A stretch of 64,000 nucleotides of DNA, from the NCBI GenBank assembly GCA_002786065.1, contig NHNY01000004.1, positions 310,001-374,000 on the forward strand, written 5' to 3'. The DNA comes from Microcyclospora pomicola (taxonomy: Eukaryota; Ascomycota; Dothideomycetes; Capnodiales). The position numbers and the translations under genes were made by a program. Under the pieces are notes generated by a model. That model was not told the origin of the DNA. It worked only from the letters and a program-made list of their open reading frames with translations, and did no database searches. Below, piece after piece: positions 53,913 to 64,000 of this stretch. Every line of letters begins with the position of its first letter. The stretch's first letter is position 1.

Positions 53913-55776
53913 CTTGAGCGTGCGAGTGATTGTCTTCGTGGGAGTAGGCTAGAGGCTGTAGGGAGGGTTTGTCGTAGGCGAGGCGTTATGTTCGTTCGTC
54001 AAGTACAGAGAGTGTTTGAATCGGCTGGCGATTGTCGGGTTGGGTATGGAAAAGAATGTGAAGACGAACGAATAGGTATCAGGACACCTTAGAGAACGAG
54101 TGTAAGTGAAGGTAGACGTCAAGCCTGTAGAGATCGTGGTGCAGAAACGAATGGGTTGGCAGGGGAAGTTGGGCAGTTTTGTATGCGCGCGGGTGGTATT
54201 GCAACACGAGTGAATAGTGCGGGAGGATGCGCGGGCGCGGCGCACGAGCCGTGGTTGGCTGCCGCAAGTGAGCTGGATCTGTCGTAAATCGTGGTCTCCC
54301 CCCTGGAACATACCACATACCGCGCCAGTCTACCCAACACTTGGCTCCAATCGCATGCCACAACCAAGCTACACAGCAACACGGTCTACACCTAAACACA
54401 ATCCGAAGATACTGGCGCTATACGGGCCCACGAGGTGAATTCCGTGGTATCATCAGGTGTCCATAACTGGGGTTCCGTCTTCATAGCGAGCTGCACGACA
54501 CCTCCGATCCAGTCCCAAGATCAACCTTGGCTGTCAGCAAGCAAGTGCTAAAGTCCGTGCAAGGCTCACAGCTGATACTCCCGACATGCGCAGCAGGGAT
54601 AGAGACAGTTTCTGGCCTCTTCTAGCTGCACCGTCGGTTTCACCTTAAGCTAAAGTAGTCAAAGGCCGCATTCCCATGAGCAGAGCCGTTGAGGCTGAGC
54701 CCTGCGATTGGTCACATCTATCCGTACCTGGATTGAAGATGCGCGATGCCCGCCGCTAACCACCTGAAGACTGACCAACGGTAGGCCCCTCAGTCGCTTG
54801 CACACGTCGTCTACGCACTGTTGAAAATGGCAGTCTTCCCAGACACTGATCAAACCGTGGACAAAACATCGCAGCGTCCGACAAGAGTCGTGTGGATCGT
54901 GGCAAAGGCCCGTCGATACGCTTCTCCACACGAGGTCCACTTTGCATACAGTCGCAAGGATAAACCTGGCAGCGGTGAAGAATTTTCCGTGGTTCGTCAA
55001 TCGCTGGCCCATCGCTCTTCTCCACTTGGGCATGTTCCGCTTCTCCCCCAGATCATAGCTGTCGCGGTTAGTCGTGGAAATGTCCCCGGGCGAAGCTGGC
55101 CCACGCGCACGGTAAAGTCGTCGCCGACTGACGGGGAGATTTCCTCCATGGTCTCCGTGGCTACGTCCTGGTCCCGAGTCTTGTTACATCGCTGGCATGC
55201 GGCGAGCCGCGCCCGTCTGTTAGGAATCCCGCTTCAGCAGAATTCCAGGCGTTGACCGACGTGTGACCAATATCGGGAACTTTGAAACGCTAAGGCATGA
55301 TACTTCTCTCGTATGAGGAGAAGTGCTATAGCGGTATGCAGATATTCTAGCTCGTTTGGCAATAAATTCCGACTTACGCTCATAAGAACTGCCTTATCGG
55401 CACACATGTGCGGCAGCATTCTTTGGCACCATGTAGTGCATTCGTCTTACAATTATTATTGTATCAAAGATGCCTTCCGGTCGAATGATCTGTCATGTGT
55501 CTTGCGGCAGAAGTGTATTGTATCAACTTATTTTATATGCTGGGAATGTGAACAGGTAAATGCACAGTGTTTTTCCTTTCGCCATCCTCCCGAAGTTCAA
55601 TGTGTTTGCCTCAGGTATTAGTCACGTGATTAAGCATGAATCTCGCGACTGCTCTACTTCACGAGCACTTCAAGATCCATCAATAATATACATTTACAAA
55701 CCATCAACCCATTGATCCGCCGCTTGTCCTTTTAGCCTACATGCAGTACTCGCCCTTCCGCCCGTGATCGAGAGGA
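53913..55776. other. Gene-poor region, no gene supported
   Basis: About 1.9 kb. The start holds the promoter of the Asp f 7-like gene. Frames of up to ~145 codons occur (for example 54821-55255 plus strand) without domains or splice structure. A short upstream frame of nine codons (55741-55767) precedes the small membrane-protein candidate. Confidence 0.4.
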
Positions 55777-55983
55777 ATGGTTCTGGTAGCCCCGATTGTT
55801 GCGCCCATCATCACTGTCGCTGCAATCCTCCTCGTCGGCGCGTACGAACGATTCCACATCCACGTCAAGATCCTGTACGTATAGTCTTCTTGTCCCTTCA
55901 TTTTTCCAACCGCGCGCGCCTACAGACCTGGAAGGATCATTTGGAACTCTCCTGATATTCTTGGACCGAACGATTCCGCATGA
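55777..55983 (+). CDS. Putative 51-residue single-pass membrane protein
   Basis: Two exons (55777-55874, 55926-55983) with a 51-nt intron (GTACGT/TACAG) would encode 51 residues. The ATG has G at -3 and +4. The chain starts MVLVAPIVAPIITVAAILLVG, a 20-residue hydrophobic helix, followed by AYERFHIHVKIL and then PGRIIWNSPDIL from exon 2. I do not recognise the family. Support comes only from the good ATG context, consensus-like splice borders that keep frame and the clean membrane-helix pattern. A nine-codon upstream frame (55741-55767) could modulate its translation. It could be a real small ER or mitochondrial membrane protein, or a chance frame; the first is somewhat more likely. Confidence 0.4.
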
Positions 55984-56781
55984 ACGGCATGTCTCCTATG
56001 CTCGCCAACGCCTTTGTCTCATGCTGCCTCACGATTGGAGGCATCATACTTGCGAGCTTTCTCGAGCGTCGCGAGTGGCATAAGAACTTGTATGTATTTC
56101 AAATCGTCGATGTACAGCCATTCGACAAGCACACTCGTGTGGTTGGCTTGCCATGGCCACTTCCGGAGCTCTGAATCCTGAATCGCGATTCGATATGCAA
56201 AGCTTACAGAAATGTACTGCGCGAAAATATGAGGCGCATGATATGTGTCGCGCAATCGATGCGGCGAATGCTGCTCCTGCTGGAAGTTCGGCCACATGAG
56301 TTGGAATTGTGTGCAAACGAACTTGCGCCACCACGACCTACTTTCAGTCGCCTTACATTGGCAGCTGTAAAGGAATATAATTATCCATTCGATGCCAGCT
56401 GTCGTGATCTAGTGTCACGCTCTCGCACTCTCCCTGCTCTCGCCCACAGCCTTGGCACAACATCACCCAACGTGAGCGTCCAATTTGCTGATATGATTGC
56501 CAGGCACCCAGGACAGCGTGGCACCAAACGCAACTGGCTGCGCGAGAAACTAGGTTCGGGGAAGCATAAATACTACCCTCAGCGCCGCGGAGTAGACAGC
56601 ACTCGTCCTGTCTGTTGTGACAATTACTGCCAGCATCCCGCAGACACTGCATTAGTCTCAGAAATAGCCACTTCGCTACAACCAGGAGAAGAAGCAGCTT
56701 TGCGACGGCAAGAACAAGCAACACACCTGCCGCGTGAATATTTCCAAATCACCCCTGAAGCGTACAAAGAGGCAATACTCG
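55984..56781. other. Upstream region of SWC4, no gene supported
   Basis: About 0.8 kb. A plus-strand frame of 196 codons (56229-56819) runs across the SWC4 start in another phase. It has no recognisable domain and overlaps the better-supported first exon of SWC4, so it is not annotated. Confidence 0.4.
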
Positions 56782-58279
56782 ATGGCGTCAGGGCAGGACA
56801 TCAAAGCGCTGTTGGGTAGGTGCTGGCTGATATGTTGGCAACGAAAGTCAGCTCCGGTTGACTAAGATGGTGCTAATGCTACGCAGGAGCGGATATGATC
56901 CAACCAGCTCTGCCTTTGCCTCCACAAACGGTAGCCCGCCACGTCCCCTCGGCTTCCTGTAAGCATGATGCCCCTCTCACTGTCGTCTTCTCCACTCACT
57001 TACACCTTCGCAGCCCGCGAAGTCCGCCCACACCGCATGAAGAAGTCTGCCCTGCGGGTCCGAGGACGTACAGCACATTGGACCTCCCAAGTCTCGGCTG
57101 TACCAACGAGGTCCGACAATTTGCGGGTAAAGCGGTGGCAAAGAGTCGCTGCCGCCGGCGAGCCTCCTTTGACCGATAGGTTTAGCAAATACAATGTACA
57201 AGTCGATGTACCCATCTACGACACGCCGACCTACGACAAACACCTTTCACACTCGGATTGGACGAGAGAAGAGACTGACCACCTCGTCAACGTCTACAAG
57301 GAATGTCATGGCAAATGGCCGGTGGTGGCTGATCACTACACGCTCGGTCAGGATCGCACCATGGAAGATCTGAAGGCTCGATTCTATAGTATTTCAGCCA
57401 CTGTGCAGTCTATTAATACACCCATCACATCTATGACCGCGCCGGAATACGAGTTGTACGAAACGCTTTCGAACTTCAACCCACGTCAAGAGACCTCGCG
57501 CAAGAAGCTCGCGGAAGGTCATCTATACCGTCGGCCGAACGAGGTCGATGAGGAGACCGTCTTGCTTAGTGAGCTGCAACGTATCATGTTGAACCAGGCG
57601 ACCTTGGACAGTGAACGCGAGGTACGTACAGCATTGGTTGCAGTGTGCTGAAGTTGTGCTAACACAGGCTATCTAGGAACTTCGTCGTCGCTTAGATCAT
57701 CCCATTGCAAACACGAGCAGCTATCAATATGGCACATCTCAAGCGTTGACAACCTTATGGCAGCAATTTCTCGCACAGGATCGCATGAAGAAGACGCAAC
57801 GGATTCGACCGACAGGCAATCCATCCTACGACGGCTTCACGGGCGCCACGCCCACTTCGGCCCGACCTCGAGACTCAAATGCAGGTCTGCCAGACGCGAG
57901 TAACGCCTTAGGACGTCGTCCAACTCGTGATTCACTACCATCAGCAACACCACAAAGTGCGCTGCCCGTTGATCTTTCCAAGGCGGACATGGTCAGATAC
58001 GGCGTGGTGCAGGCTCAAGACAAGCTTCCGAGCGGTGTCACCTTTGCATCTGACAAGCTCACCAAGCCACGTATCGCCAAATCAACGATACAGACTGATA
58101 AGATTGCGGCTATCTTGACTCACATTGGGGTGCCTGACTTGATCCCTCTACCGACTCCGGCAGTGGTTGAGCAATTCGACGCGATCATGGGAAAGGTGCA
58201 TGCGCTGCTGGATATGCGTAAGCTAGCGGAAAAGGAGGAGCAAGAGCTGCGCGTGCGCACGGCAGAGCAGACAAGTTGA
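56782..58279 (+). CDS. SWC4: SWR1/NuA4 complex subunit Swc4 (DMAP1 homologue)
   Basis: Four exons (56782-56815, 56887-56958, 57014-57621, 57677-58279) give 438 residues; introns are 71, 55 and 55 nt with GTAGGT, GTAAGC, GTACGT donors. Swc4/Eaf2 is shared by the SWR1 H2A.Z exchange complex and the NuA4 acetyltransferase. After a basic N-terminus comes FSKYNVQVDVPIYD, then the SANT/Myb-like region SDWTREETDHLVNVYKECHGKWPVVADHY with its spaced Trp residues. A helical segment (LLSELQRIMLNQATLDSERE joined to ELRRRLDHP) follows, and the C-terminal part has VPDLIPLPTPAVVEQFDAIM and a closing coiled coil. The first exon has only 34 nt but its phase restores LLGADMIQP. The SANT core is certain; the two short 5' exons are less so. 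Confidence 0.9.
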
Positions 58280-59020
58280 TGTCTCGACTTTCGCCTACGA
58301 TTCATGCATTCCACGATACCCCTCCCTGTAATACTGACGAGATGATCATTTGCGTTCCCCTTGCGTCGCAGGACCTCTGGCGCAAGGTTGATGAGAGGCG
58401 TGGCGGCGTGCAAGCTGCCGTGCGCACTAGGCGGTTTATAGTCTGCTGTATCAGCATCTTGTATCCCGACAGTATCTCGATCGTTACGATTGGAGAGACC
58501 CGAATGAATGCGAAAGTGAATATGATAGATCGACAAGGCGGGGAACGTGTAGAATGCAATGCAATGGTTTTACTGTTCGGCACGGCATGGACCGGCTCCA
58601 CAAATTCCCGCATATTCTGCCCCATCACCATTCGGCTTGACTTTTGCGTACTCACCTCCTCACCGGCACGCGCCTCCATGTAATCACTTTGCGATACCCC
58701 CTCGGTCTTGTTCGTCCGAATCACATGTGTCATCCGACCCCGGCAAGGGCAATGGCAGTTTTGTCCTGGTCACGCGCTGCAATACGACGATATACACTTG
58801 CGGCACGATCTAAGCGGTCACCGCATGCTCCAGTAATGTAAGGTAAGTTACTGCCCTCATGGTGCAAGACCGTTGCCAATATATAGCATTTCCTACCCAC
58901 CTGCCCTCTCTTCTCGCCTCCTCCTCCTCTTCTACGTTGTCGTCTTCTTCATTCCCCTCCGAGGGTCATCTCCATTCGTCTCAGTCAGTGTAGCAGTATC
59001 CCCACCGCGCATCGGTAATA
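58280..59020. other. Intergenic region, SWC4 3' end to carboxylesterase promoter
   Basis: 741 bp between two plus-strand genes. The last 100 bp before the carboxylesterase are C/T-rich like a 5' leader. No gene is supported. Confidence 0.4.
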
Positions 59021-60852
59021 ATGCTCATCTTCCCGTGGACATGTCTTCCCCTTGTACTAGCGCCATTGGCTGCGGCTGTTGACCCCCTCGTCCACCTCAA
59101 CTACACTTCATATCGAGGCACGGCTCTTTCAAACGGCGTCACGCAATGGTTGGGGATGCGATATGCTGCTCCGCCGCTGGGTCCTTTGCGCTTCGCCGCG
59201 CCTCAGCCTCCCTTGCGCTCGAGCAATGGCACCGTGGATGCGAATGCGCATGGGCCGTATTGTCTCGGGACCGCGAGTGGTCCGCCGAGTAATGTGAGCG
59301 ATGAGGATTGTTTGTTTATGGGTATGTTCTTGCGTTGATATGGCGCATAGACTTGTAAGATGAGGATGTTAGCTGACGATCGTTCCAAGACATTTTCGCC
59401 CCGAGCAATTCTACCAGGTGGTCAAAATTACCAGTATACTTCTTCATTCAGGGTGGCGGGTTCAATGCCAACAGCAACAACAACTTCAATGGATCTGGAC
59501 TGGTTACTGCGAGCGGGAACAACATCATCGTCGTGACTTCAAACTACCGCGTTGGACCATACGGGTTCCTGGCGAGCGAGGAGGTCGTGGAAGGTGGCGG
59601 CAGCATCAACACCGGACTCTTGGATCAACGATTTGGCATGCATTGGGTGAAGGAATACATCCATCACTTCGGAGGGGATCCCTGCGCTGTGACAATTGGT
59701 GGCGACAGCGCTGGCGCTCAGTCGGTCACCTTACATCTTACAGCTTACGGTGGACGCGACGATGGGCTCTTCCGTGCTTCGGCGGCAGAGTCTCAATCGT
59801 TCTCCGCGTTACGAACAGTGTCAGAAAGTCAGTTCATGTACGACAACCTCGTGATACGAGCTGAATGCGCTTCGTATCCGGACACGCTTGCCTGCTTGCG
59901 CAGGCTCAGTGCTACGCAACTGCAAGCGATCAATATCAACACCCCGTTCCCTGGAGCTGCCGGCGCTCCCTTATATATGTACGGTCCGACGCTGGACTTC
60001 GACTTCATCTCGGACTACACGTATCGTGCTTATGCGCAGGGCAAGTTCGTCAAAGTCCCTGCGATCTATGGTGATGACACGAATGAGGGAACCATCTTCG
60101 TCCCGACATCGACGAACAACATCAGCGATACAGATACTTTCATCAAGAACCAGTTTCCGACCATCACGCTGAAACAGCTGGCCAAGTTCAACTCACTCTA
60201 CCCCGTGAACGGCACTCGGATGTTCAATGGCACTGGAAAGTACTGGCGAGAGGCGTCCAATGGCTACGGCGAATTGCGCTACATCTGCCCTGGGATTTTC
60301 ATCAGTAAGACGTATTCAGATATGGGTTTGCAACGGAGCTGGAACTATCACTGGAACGTGATCGATCCGGCGAGAGATGCCGCAGGTAAGACATCGCCTC
60401 GTCATAGCCTGTCACGAGCATAACAGGCCTGAAATTCGTTGCTAACCTCATCGCAATAGGCTATGGCGTCAGTCACACCGTCGAGATCAACGCCATCTGG
60501 GGCCCGTTCAATGTCAACTCGCCTGCGCCCCTCTCGTACTACCCCAATGGCACCAATTTCGCCAGCGTTGCGATCGTCCAAGGGTACTGGACGAGCTTCA
60601 TTCGTTGTGGTGACCCCAACACTCATCGTCTTCGCGGAACACCGCGGTGGGAAGAGTGGACGGTCGGAAACAGCTTCCAACGGCTGATGTTGCAGACGAA
60701 CAATACCCACATGGTGTGTGATCTCCGTCGCTGAGCTCCCCTCAAGATTTTGTGCTGTATACTAATGCTTTCTGACGTAGGAATCGGTCCCCGAGGACCA
60801 AAAGCAACGATGCGCATATCTTTCGAGCATCGGCTTGAGTTTGAAGCAGTAG
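59021..60852 (+). CDS. Secreted type B carboxylesterase/lipase-like protein
   Basis: Four exons (59021-59321, 59390-60385, 60460-60713, 60781-60852) encode 540 residues; introns are 68, 74 and 67 nt. A signal peptide (MLIFPWTCLPLVLAPLAAAV) opens the chain. The alpha/beta-hydrolase core shows SDEDCLFMDIFAP across the first junction, oxyanion loop QGGGF (121-125), SNYRVGPYGFLAS, DQRFGMHWVKEYIHHFGGDP and the nucleophile elbow GGDSAGA with Ser207. Glu333 in DDTNEGT and His438 in YGVSHT, rebuilt at the third exon, complete the likely triad. Many Asn-X-Ser/Thr sites fit secretion. Fungal members hydrolyse varied esters, so substrate is open. The exon 4 tail (ESVPEDQKQRCAYL) matches the usual C-terminal Cys region. 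Confidence 0.92.
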
Positions 60853-61331
60853 ATGGAGAAAGCTTCGGGGGAGCTTTTGCTCGCCCCAAAAGGCAATGAA
60901 CTTATGAGACAATATACCCATATTCGTATATATTTACACATATATACATGTTTGCAATGCCTAGTTGCGTTTTCTTCACCGGAAGTCCATATGTGCTCGA
61001 AAGGTGTTGAAGCTGTGTCTTGTTGCCGTCACTTGCCGAGCAGCAACATCATCTAGAGCTACTCAACCCATTGAACTCTTTTACCACGTTCCGTACGGCA
61101 ATGCCGGGCTCTGCGACGTCACTCCATGCATCCACCTCTAGATTCTGTTCATGTACATCACGACCAGAAGAGGCGGGAGGAGGAACGTCATGCGTTCCCG
61201 CCCATATAATCTGCTGCAAAACCTCGTAAGGTAACAAATACTCCATTCTCGATCATCTCTTTTCCGATCCCCCATCTCCATCTTCCACAACTCAACCAAG
61301 AACACCAAACCACAGAGATCTAGAAATCACA
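60853..61331. other. Intergenic region, no gene seen
   Basis: 479 bp between the carboxylesterase stop and the DUF3237 start. The final ~100 bp are C-rich as in a 5' leader. No gene or RNA is supported. Confidence 0.4.
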
Positions 61332-62221
61332 ATGTCACCCTCTTCCTCCTCCCGCCCAAAACCAGGAGAAATCCAGCCCGCCCCATCCATCTCGGCCCTC
61401 ACGCACACCACCTGGACCAACCCATCCTACACCCTCCCCGTCCCGGCGCTGGAGTTCCTTTTCCACCTCGAGTGCGACATGGAGACCTTCCGCCACATCG
61501 GCGCCGGCCCCTATGGCGATCGCAGCACGGTCATCTTCAAGGGCGGCCGGTTTGAGGGTCCGAAGCTTCGGGGCGAGATTTTGGGGGGTGGGGGAGGTAT
61601 GTTTGATTTTCTATTCGTTTCTGTGCCGGGTACTGCTGTTACTGCTTCTCCTACCATTCTCAGGTATATGGCAAAGGGGGAAGAGGGAAGTGGGCATGGT
61701 AGTATCTTCGCGCTCTGACTCTGACTTGGCATCGTTGACTACGGCATGTCGCTACCTGTGGCTATACGCTGGATATGATAGACAAGAGAAAACGATGGGA
61801 GGAGAAGCTGTACGATCACGTTGCATGTTCCCTTCCCAAACACTCCGTTCCCCACCATCCTCCAGCCCCCAGATCTTCGCCACCATCATCTCACCACAAA
61901 CTGACCACCGCAGACTGGGAAATCGTGCGCGACCACGATGGCGACCAGCAGACCGCGCACCTGAACACGCGCTACAACCTGCTGACCCACGACGGCGCCA
62001 CGCTCTACCTGCAGACGACGGGCACGCGCACGGGGCCCAAAGCCGTGCTGGAGAAGCTCGGCGACGACACCAGCATCACCGCGGACCAGTACAAGATGCG
62101 CCTGCAGCTGGTGCTGGAGACGGGGGACCCGCGATACTCGTGGGTGAACTCGAGCGTCTTCGTGGCGAGTTCGGGACGGAACGGGAATATGGTCGTGTAT
62201 GATGCTTATGAGCTTTTGTAA
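61332..62221 (+). CDS. DUF3237 family protein
   Basis: Exons 61332-61596 and 61914-62221 join in phase to encode 190 residues. The chain reads PALEFLFHLECDMETFRHIGAGPYGDRSTVIFKGGRFEGPKLRGEI before the intron. It continues DWEIVRDHDGDQQTAHLNTRYNLLTHDGATLYLQTTGTRTGP after it, as in DUF3237 beta-barrel proteins, which are common in fungi and bacteria and lack a proven general function. YSWVNSSVFVASSGR and VVYDAYELL close the fold. No signal peptide or membrane segment is seen, so it is likely cytosolic. The 317-nt intron (GTATGT/CGCAG) is by far the longest here and follows a G-rich exon end; a mis-chosen border or an additional small exon is possible, but the junction restores the family sequence exactly. 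Confidence 0.82.
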
Positions 62222-62334
62222 GGAGGAGAGGGTAATTTATGGTGCGGGATCTTTGGCTTCATGAGTAAATGCTTTCAATGCGACTGCAGCAGAGGGGAAA
62301 TTAATTATGTCCAATTATGTAGTGATTTGAGCAA

Positions 62335-64000
62335 CTAGAACTTTTCCACACTCCGGCCAGCCTTCACCTCCTCGCGCCAAATCTTGCGCTCCTGTACGGA
62401 ATTGACGCCTGGACCATCGTACGTACTACCGTACTCGTTACCGGTCGCCCAGTCCTTGCCAGGACCGTCCTTCGTGGCACGACGACGGTACCAGCGTCCG
62501 TAGACGAGCAGGTAGTAGAGTCGGAAAGCTAACAGAGAGAATTTATCGCGCTCGAGGTCCTCGGGATACTCGGCGCCAAGATCGACCGCTGCAGCAATGC
62601 CTGACATACACGCTACTTCGTGCGCGTTGACCATGGTCCACGACGCGGCGAAGCGGGTGTGTCGCTTTCCCTGCAACAGCCACATCCAAGGGACGACAAA
62701 TATATAGTGCGTCCATGAGTGGCAGAGCTGGTGCCACCAGTCTTTGCGAATGATCTTGCTTTCGTCAATCTCGTCGATCGACCAGAGGTGGCCATCGCGC
62801 TCCTTGTTGAGGAAGATCGTCTGGAAGACATGTTTATCAAACGGCACATCCGGGGGAAATTGGGCTTGATAGTTCGTGCAGTCGAAGCACATTTCGAGCT
62901 TTGTTAGATCTTGAGGGTACATCTTAATCAGGTACATGGCTTTGAAGCTGTCCTTGGCAAATTCGCATCGATCGTTCATGTCGACGTTATTGAGTTTGCG
63001 TACCGCTAGGTCTTCGTTGTAGAAGTTTTCGTAGTGCTTCTCCATGTACTTGTGATCCTGGTGAGTCACGGTGATGTCGTTGGCAAACTTGGCAGAGCCG
63101 AGGATTCTAGACTCAAGCGTCGTGATGGTAGGTGTGAGCAGACGTTTCGCAGTGTCGGTGAGAACACACAGAACAATCTCGTCGTACTCTTCGGTGACCT
63201 CTTCCGCATCAGCGTCTGCACCCGAGCCCCGTCCATCCTCGCCCACCCACGCCGAGTTTGGGTTATGGCCGTCCTTGACCGGCGTCCTCGAGATGATGTT
63301 GACAGATACACCTTTCTTATCTCTCCGCACCACGCGCGTGACCTCCGTTGACAGACGGACATTGACGCCCTTTTTAATCAGATTCTTCCTCCATGTCTCG
63401 TAGAAGTCGCTGAAATTTGGGAACACGACCATTGGCGGCAGGTTCGAAGCCACGCTCGCCTTGTCCGGGGGGTACCACATGCCGTAGGTAGGAGAGGTGC
63501 ACAGTCTCTCCAACACCATCGAAGGGACATCCGGAGCATAATTGCCGGTACCCAGGAAAAGCGCGACCATCGGCAAAGCCACGACGTTTGCAAACTCGTT
63601 ACTGAACCAGAAAAGCTTCACCAGAAGCTTGATTGGCAGCAATGCGAAGAACACCTCGAACCAGCGTACGATCTTGATCATAGTAAAGAACCTCTTTACC
63701 TCCGAAGCGTGCTTCTTCAACAGTATAGTTGGAAAGACGTTGCTCCAGAACTGATCACCCTTGCCGAAGGACACCTGAAGCTTGACGGGGTCGGCCCAGT
63801 ATCCATTGCGCGCAAACATTGTCATGGTGTGGTGGAAGATGTACGATCCACCCTGAACACCCTGGTTGAGCCATGAGGCGCCCGTCTTCTCTTTGTCGAG
63901 GGGAATGCTGAAGGCTTGGCCACCGCAGTAGTCCACGGCATCGACGAGAGTGACATCGAATTTGTCGGGGTGCTCGGCGAGATGGTGGGCACAGGACATG
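62335..64000 (-). CDS. FAD/NAD(P)-binding oxidoreductase (amine-oxidase-like), N-terminus beyond window
   Basis: A frame of at least 555 codons runs off the right edge. The part seen starts inside the Rossmann motif region: CAHHLAEHPDKFDVTLVDAVDYCGGQAFSI is the helix and second strand after a GxGxxG loop that must lie just beyond the edge. The Met three bases from the end is therefore probably internal. Later landmarks are SWLNQGVQGGSYIFHHTM, GTGNYAPDVPSMVLERLCTSP, GMWYPP, VVFPNFSDFYETWRKNL and RLSTEVTRV, then EIVLCVLTDTAKRLL (the FAD domain return). The last ~200 residues carry aromatic Trp/His/Tyr-rich segments (WWHQLCHSWTHYIFVVPWMW), possibly membrane-associated. Members of this fungal group are annotated as flavin amine oxidase-like or fatty-acid-desaturating-type oxidoreductases; the substrate is unknown. 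Incomplete at the 5' side. Confidence 0.85.
   Translation of the reverse strand, partial: MSCAHHLAEHPDKFDVTLVDAVDYCGGQAFSIPLDKEKTGASWLNQGVQGGSYIFHHTMTMFARNGYWADPVKLQVSFGKGDQFWSNVFPTILLKKHASEVKRFFTMIKIVRWFEVFFALLPIKLLVKLFWFSNEFANVVALPMVALFLGTGNYAPDVPSMVLERLCTSPTYGMWYPPDKASVASNLPPMVVFPNFSDFYETWRKNLIKKGVNVRLSTEVTRVVRRDKKGVSVNIISRTPVKDGHNPNSAWVGEDGRGSGADADAEEVTEEYDEIVLCVLTDTAKRLLTPTITTLESRILGSAKFANDITVTHQDHKYMEKHYENFYNEDLAVRKLNNVDMNDRCEFAKDSFKAMYLIKMYPQDLTKLEMCFDCTNYQAQFPPDVPFDKHVFQTIFLNKERDGHLWSIDEIDESKIIRKDWWHQLCHSWTHYIFVVPWMWLLQGKRHTRFAASWTMVNAHEVACMSGIAAAVDLGAEYPEDLERDKFSLLAFRLYYLLVYGRWYRRRATKDGPGKDWATGNEYGSTYDGPGVNSVQERKIWREEVKAGRSVEKF

Noticed and set aside
54821-55255. 144-codon plus-strand frame
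   Set aside because: No domain or family resemblance, and no leader or splice support.
56229-56819. 196-codon plus-strand frame ahead of SWC4
   Set aside because: It overlaps SWC4 exon 1 in another phase and has no recognisable domain.
1-64000. Search for a biosynthetic cluster, mobile elements, virus-like remnants or RIP-mutated stretches
   Set aside because: No polyketide or peptide synthase, terpene cyclase, transposase, reverse transcriptase or long terminal repeat was seen, and no AT-rich decayed blocks.

Overview
This window is nuclear DNA of a filamentous ascomycete fungus. It carries 25 protein-coding genes (one cut by the right edge) and one tRNA gene. Most spliced introns are 50-100 nt, have GT...AG borders, and restore frame exactly where a family needs it. 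The gene set is fungal: SOG2, ICE2, YPI1, SWC4, CCE1/YDC2, a PTH11-like rhodopsin domain, an Asp f 7-like protein and a DUF2408 protein. Protein style (membrane-anchored fucose-lectin-like propeller, Ser/Thr-rich single-pass proteins, FHS-type permease) fits Pezizomycotina, most likely Dothideomycetes; that last step is inference. I see no transposon, virus-like element, CRISPR array or rRNA gene.

Layout. 0-7.4 kb: an AAA+ ATPase whose first residues copy the histone H3 tail, a Ser/Thr-rich single-pass membrane protein, a 63-nt minisatellite, a mitochondrial Holliday-junction resolvase and an intron-bearing tRNA-Leu(AAG). 8-19 kb: fucose-lectin-like type II membrane protein, cytosolic Met-tRNA synthetase, GT32 glycosyltransferase, TRAPPC13-like subunit. 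19-29 kb: small SET protein, DUF2408 protein, ribosomal protein P1, SOG2-like leucine-rich-repeat protein, mitochondrial lipoate ligase, a short-chain dehydrogenase. 29-44 kb: ICE2, MYG1, COQ2, GUT2, YPI1, CRM1 exportin. 44-64 kb: a PTH11-like 7TM domain fused to an FHS (L-fucose permease-like) transporter, a second Ser/Thr-rich single-pass protein, an Asp f 7-like protein, a possible 51-residue membrane protein, SWC4, a secreted carboxylesterase, a DUF3237 protein and a partial FAD oxidoreductase. Many housekeeping genes sit in head-to-head pairs sharing 0.3-1.3 kb promoters (TRAPPC13/SET, DUF2408/RPP1, SOG2/lipoate ligase, ICE2/MYG1, COQ2/GUT2, YPI1/CRM1).

The most striking observation is the AAA+ ATPase that starts MARTKQTARK. 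After removal of Met its N-terminus would equal histone H3 residues 1-9 exactly, with further matches at T11, G13 and P16. The better-supported start codon, a TATA box and a strong Kozak context all put this sequence at the true N-terminus. Second is the in-frame 889-residue fusion of a receptor-like 7TM domain to a 12TM sugar-permease-like domain. Other points are a natural Thr at the leptomycin B site of exportin, nested MYG1 starts suited to dual targeting, and a divergent COQ2/GUT2 pair that makes and reduces the same quinone.
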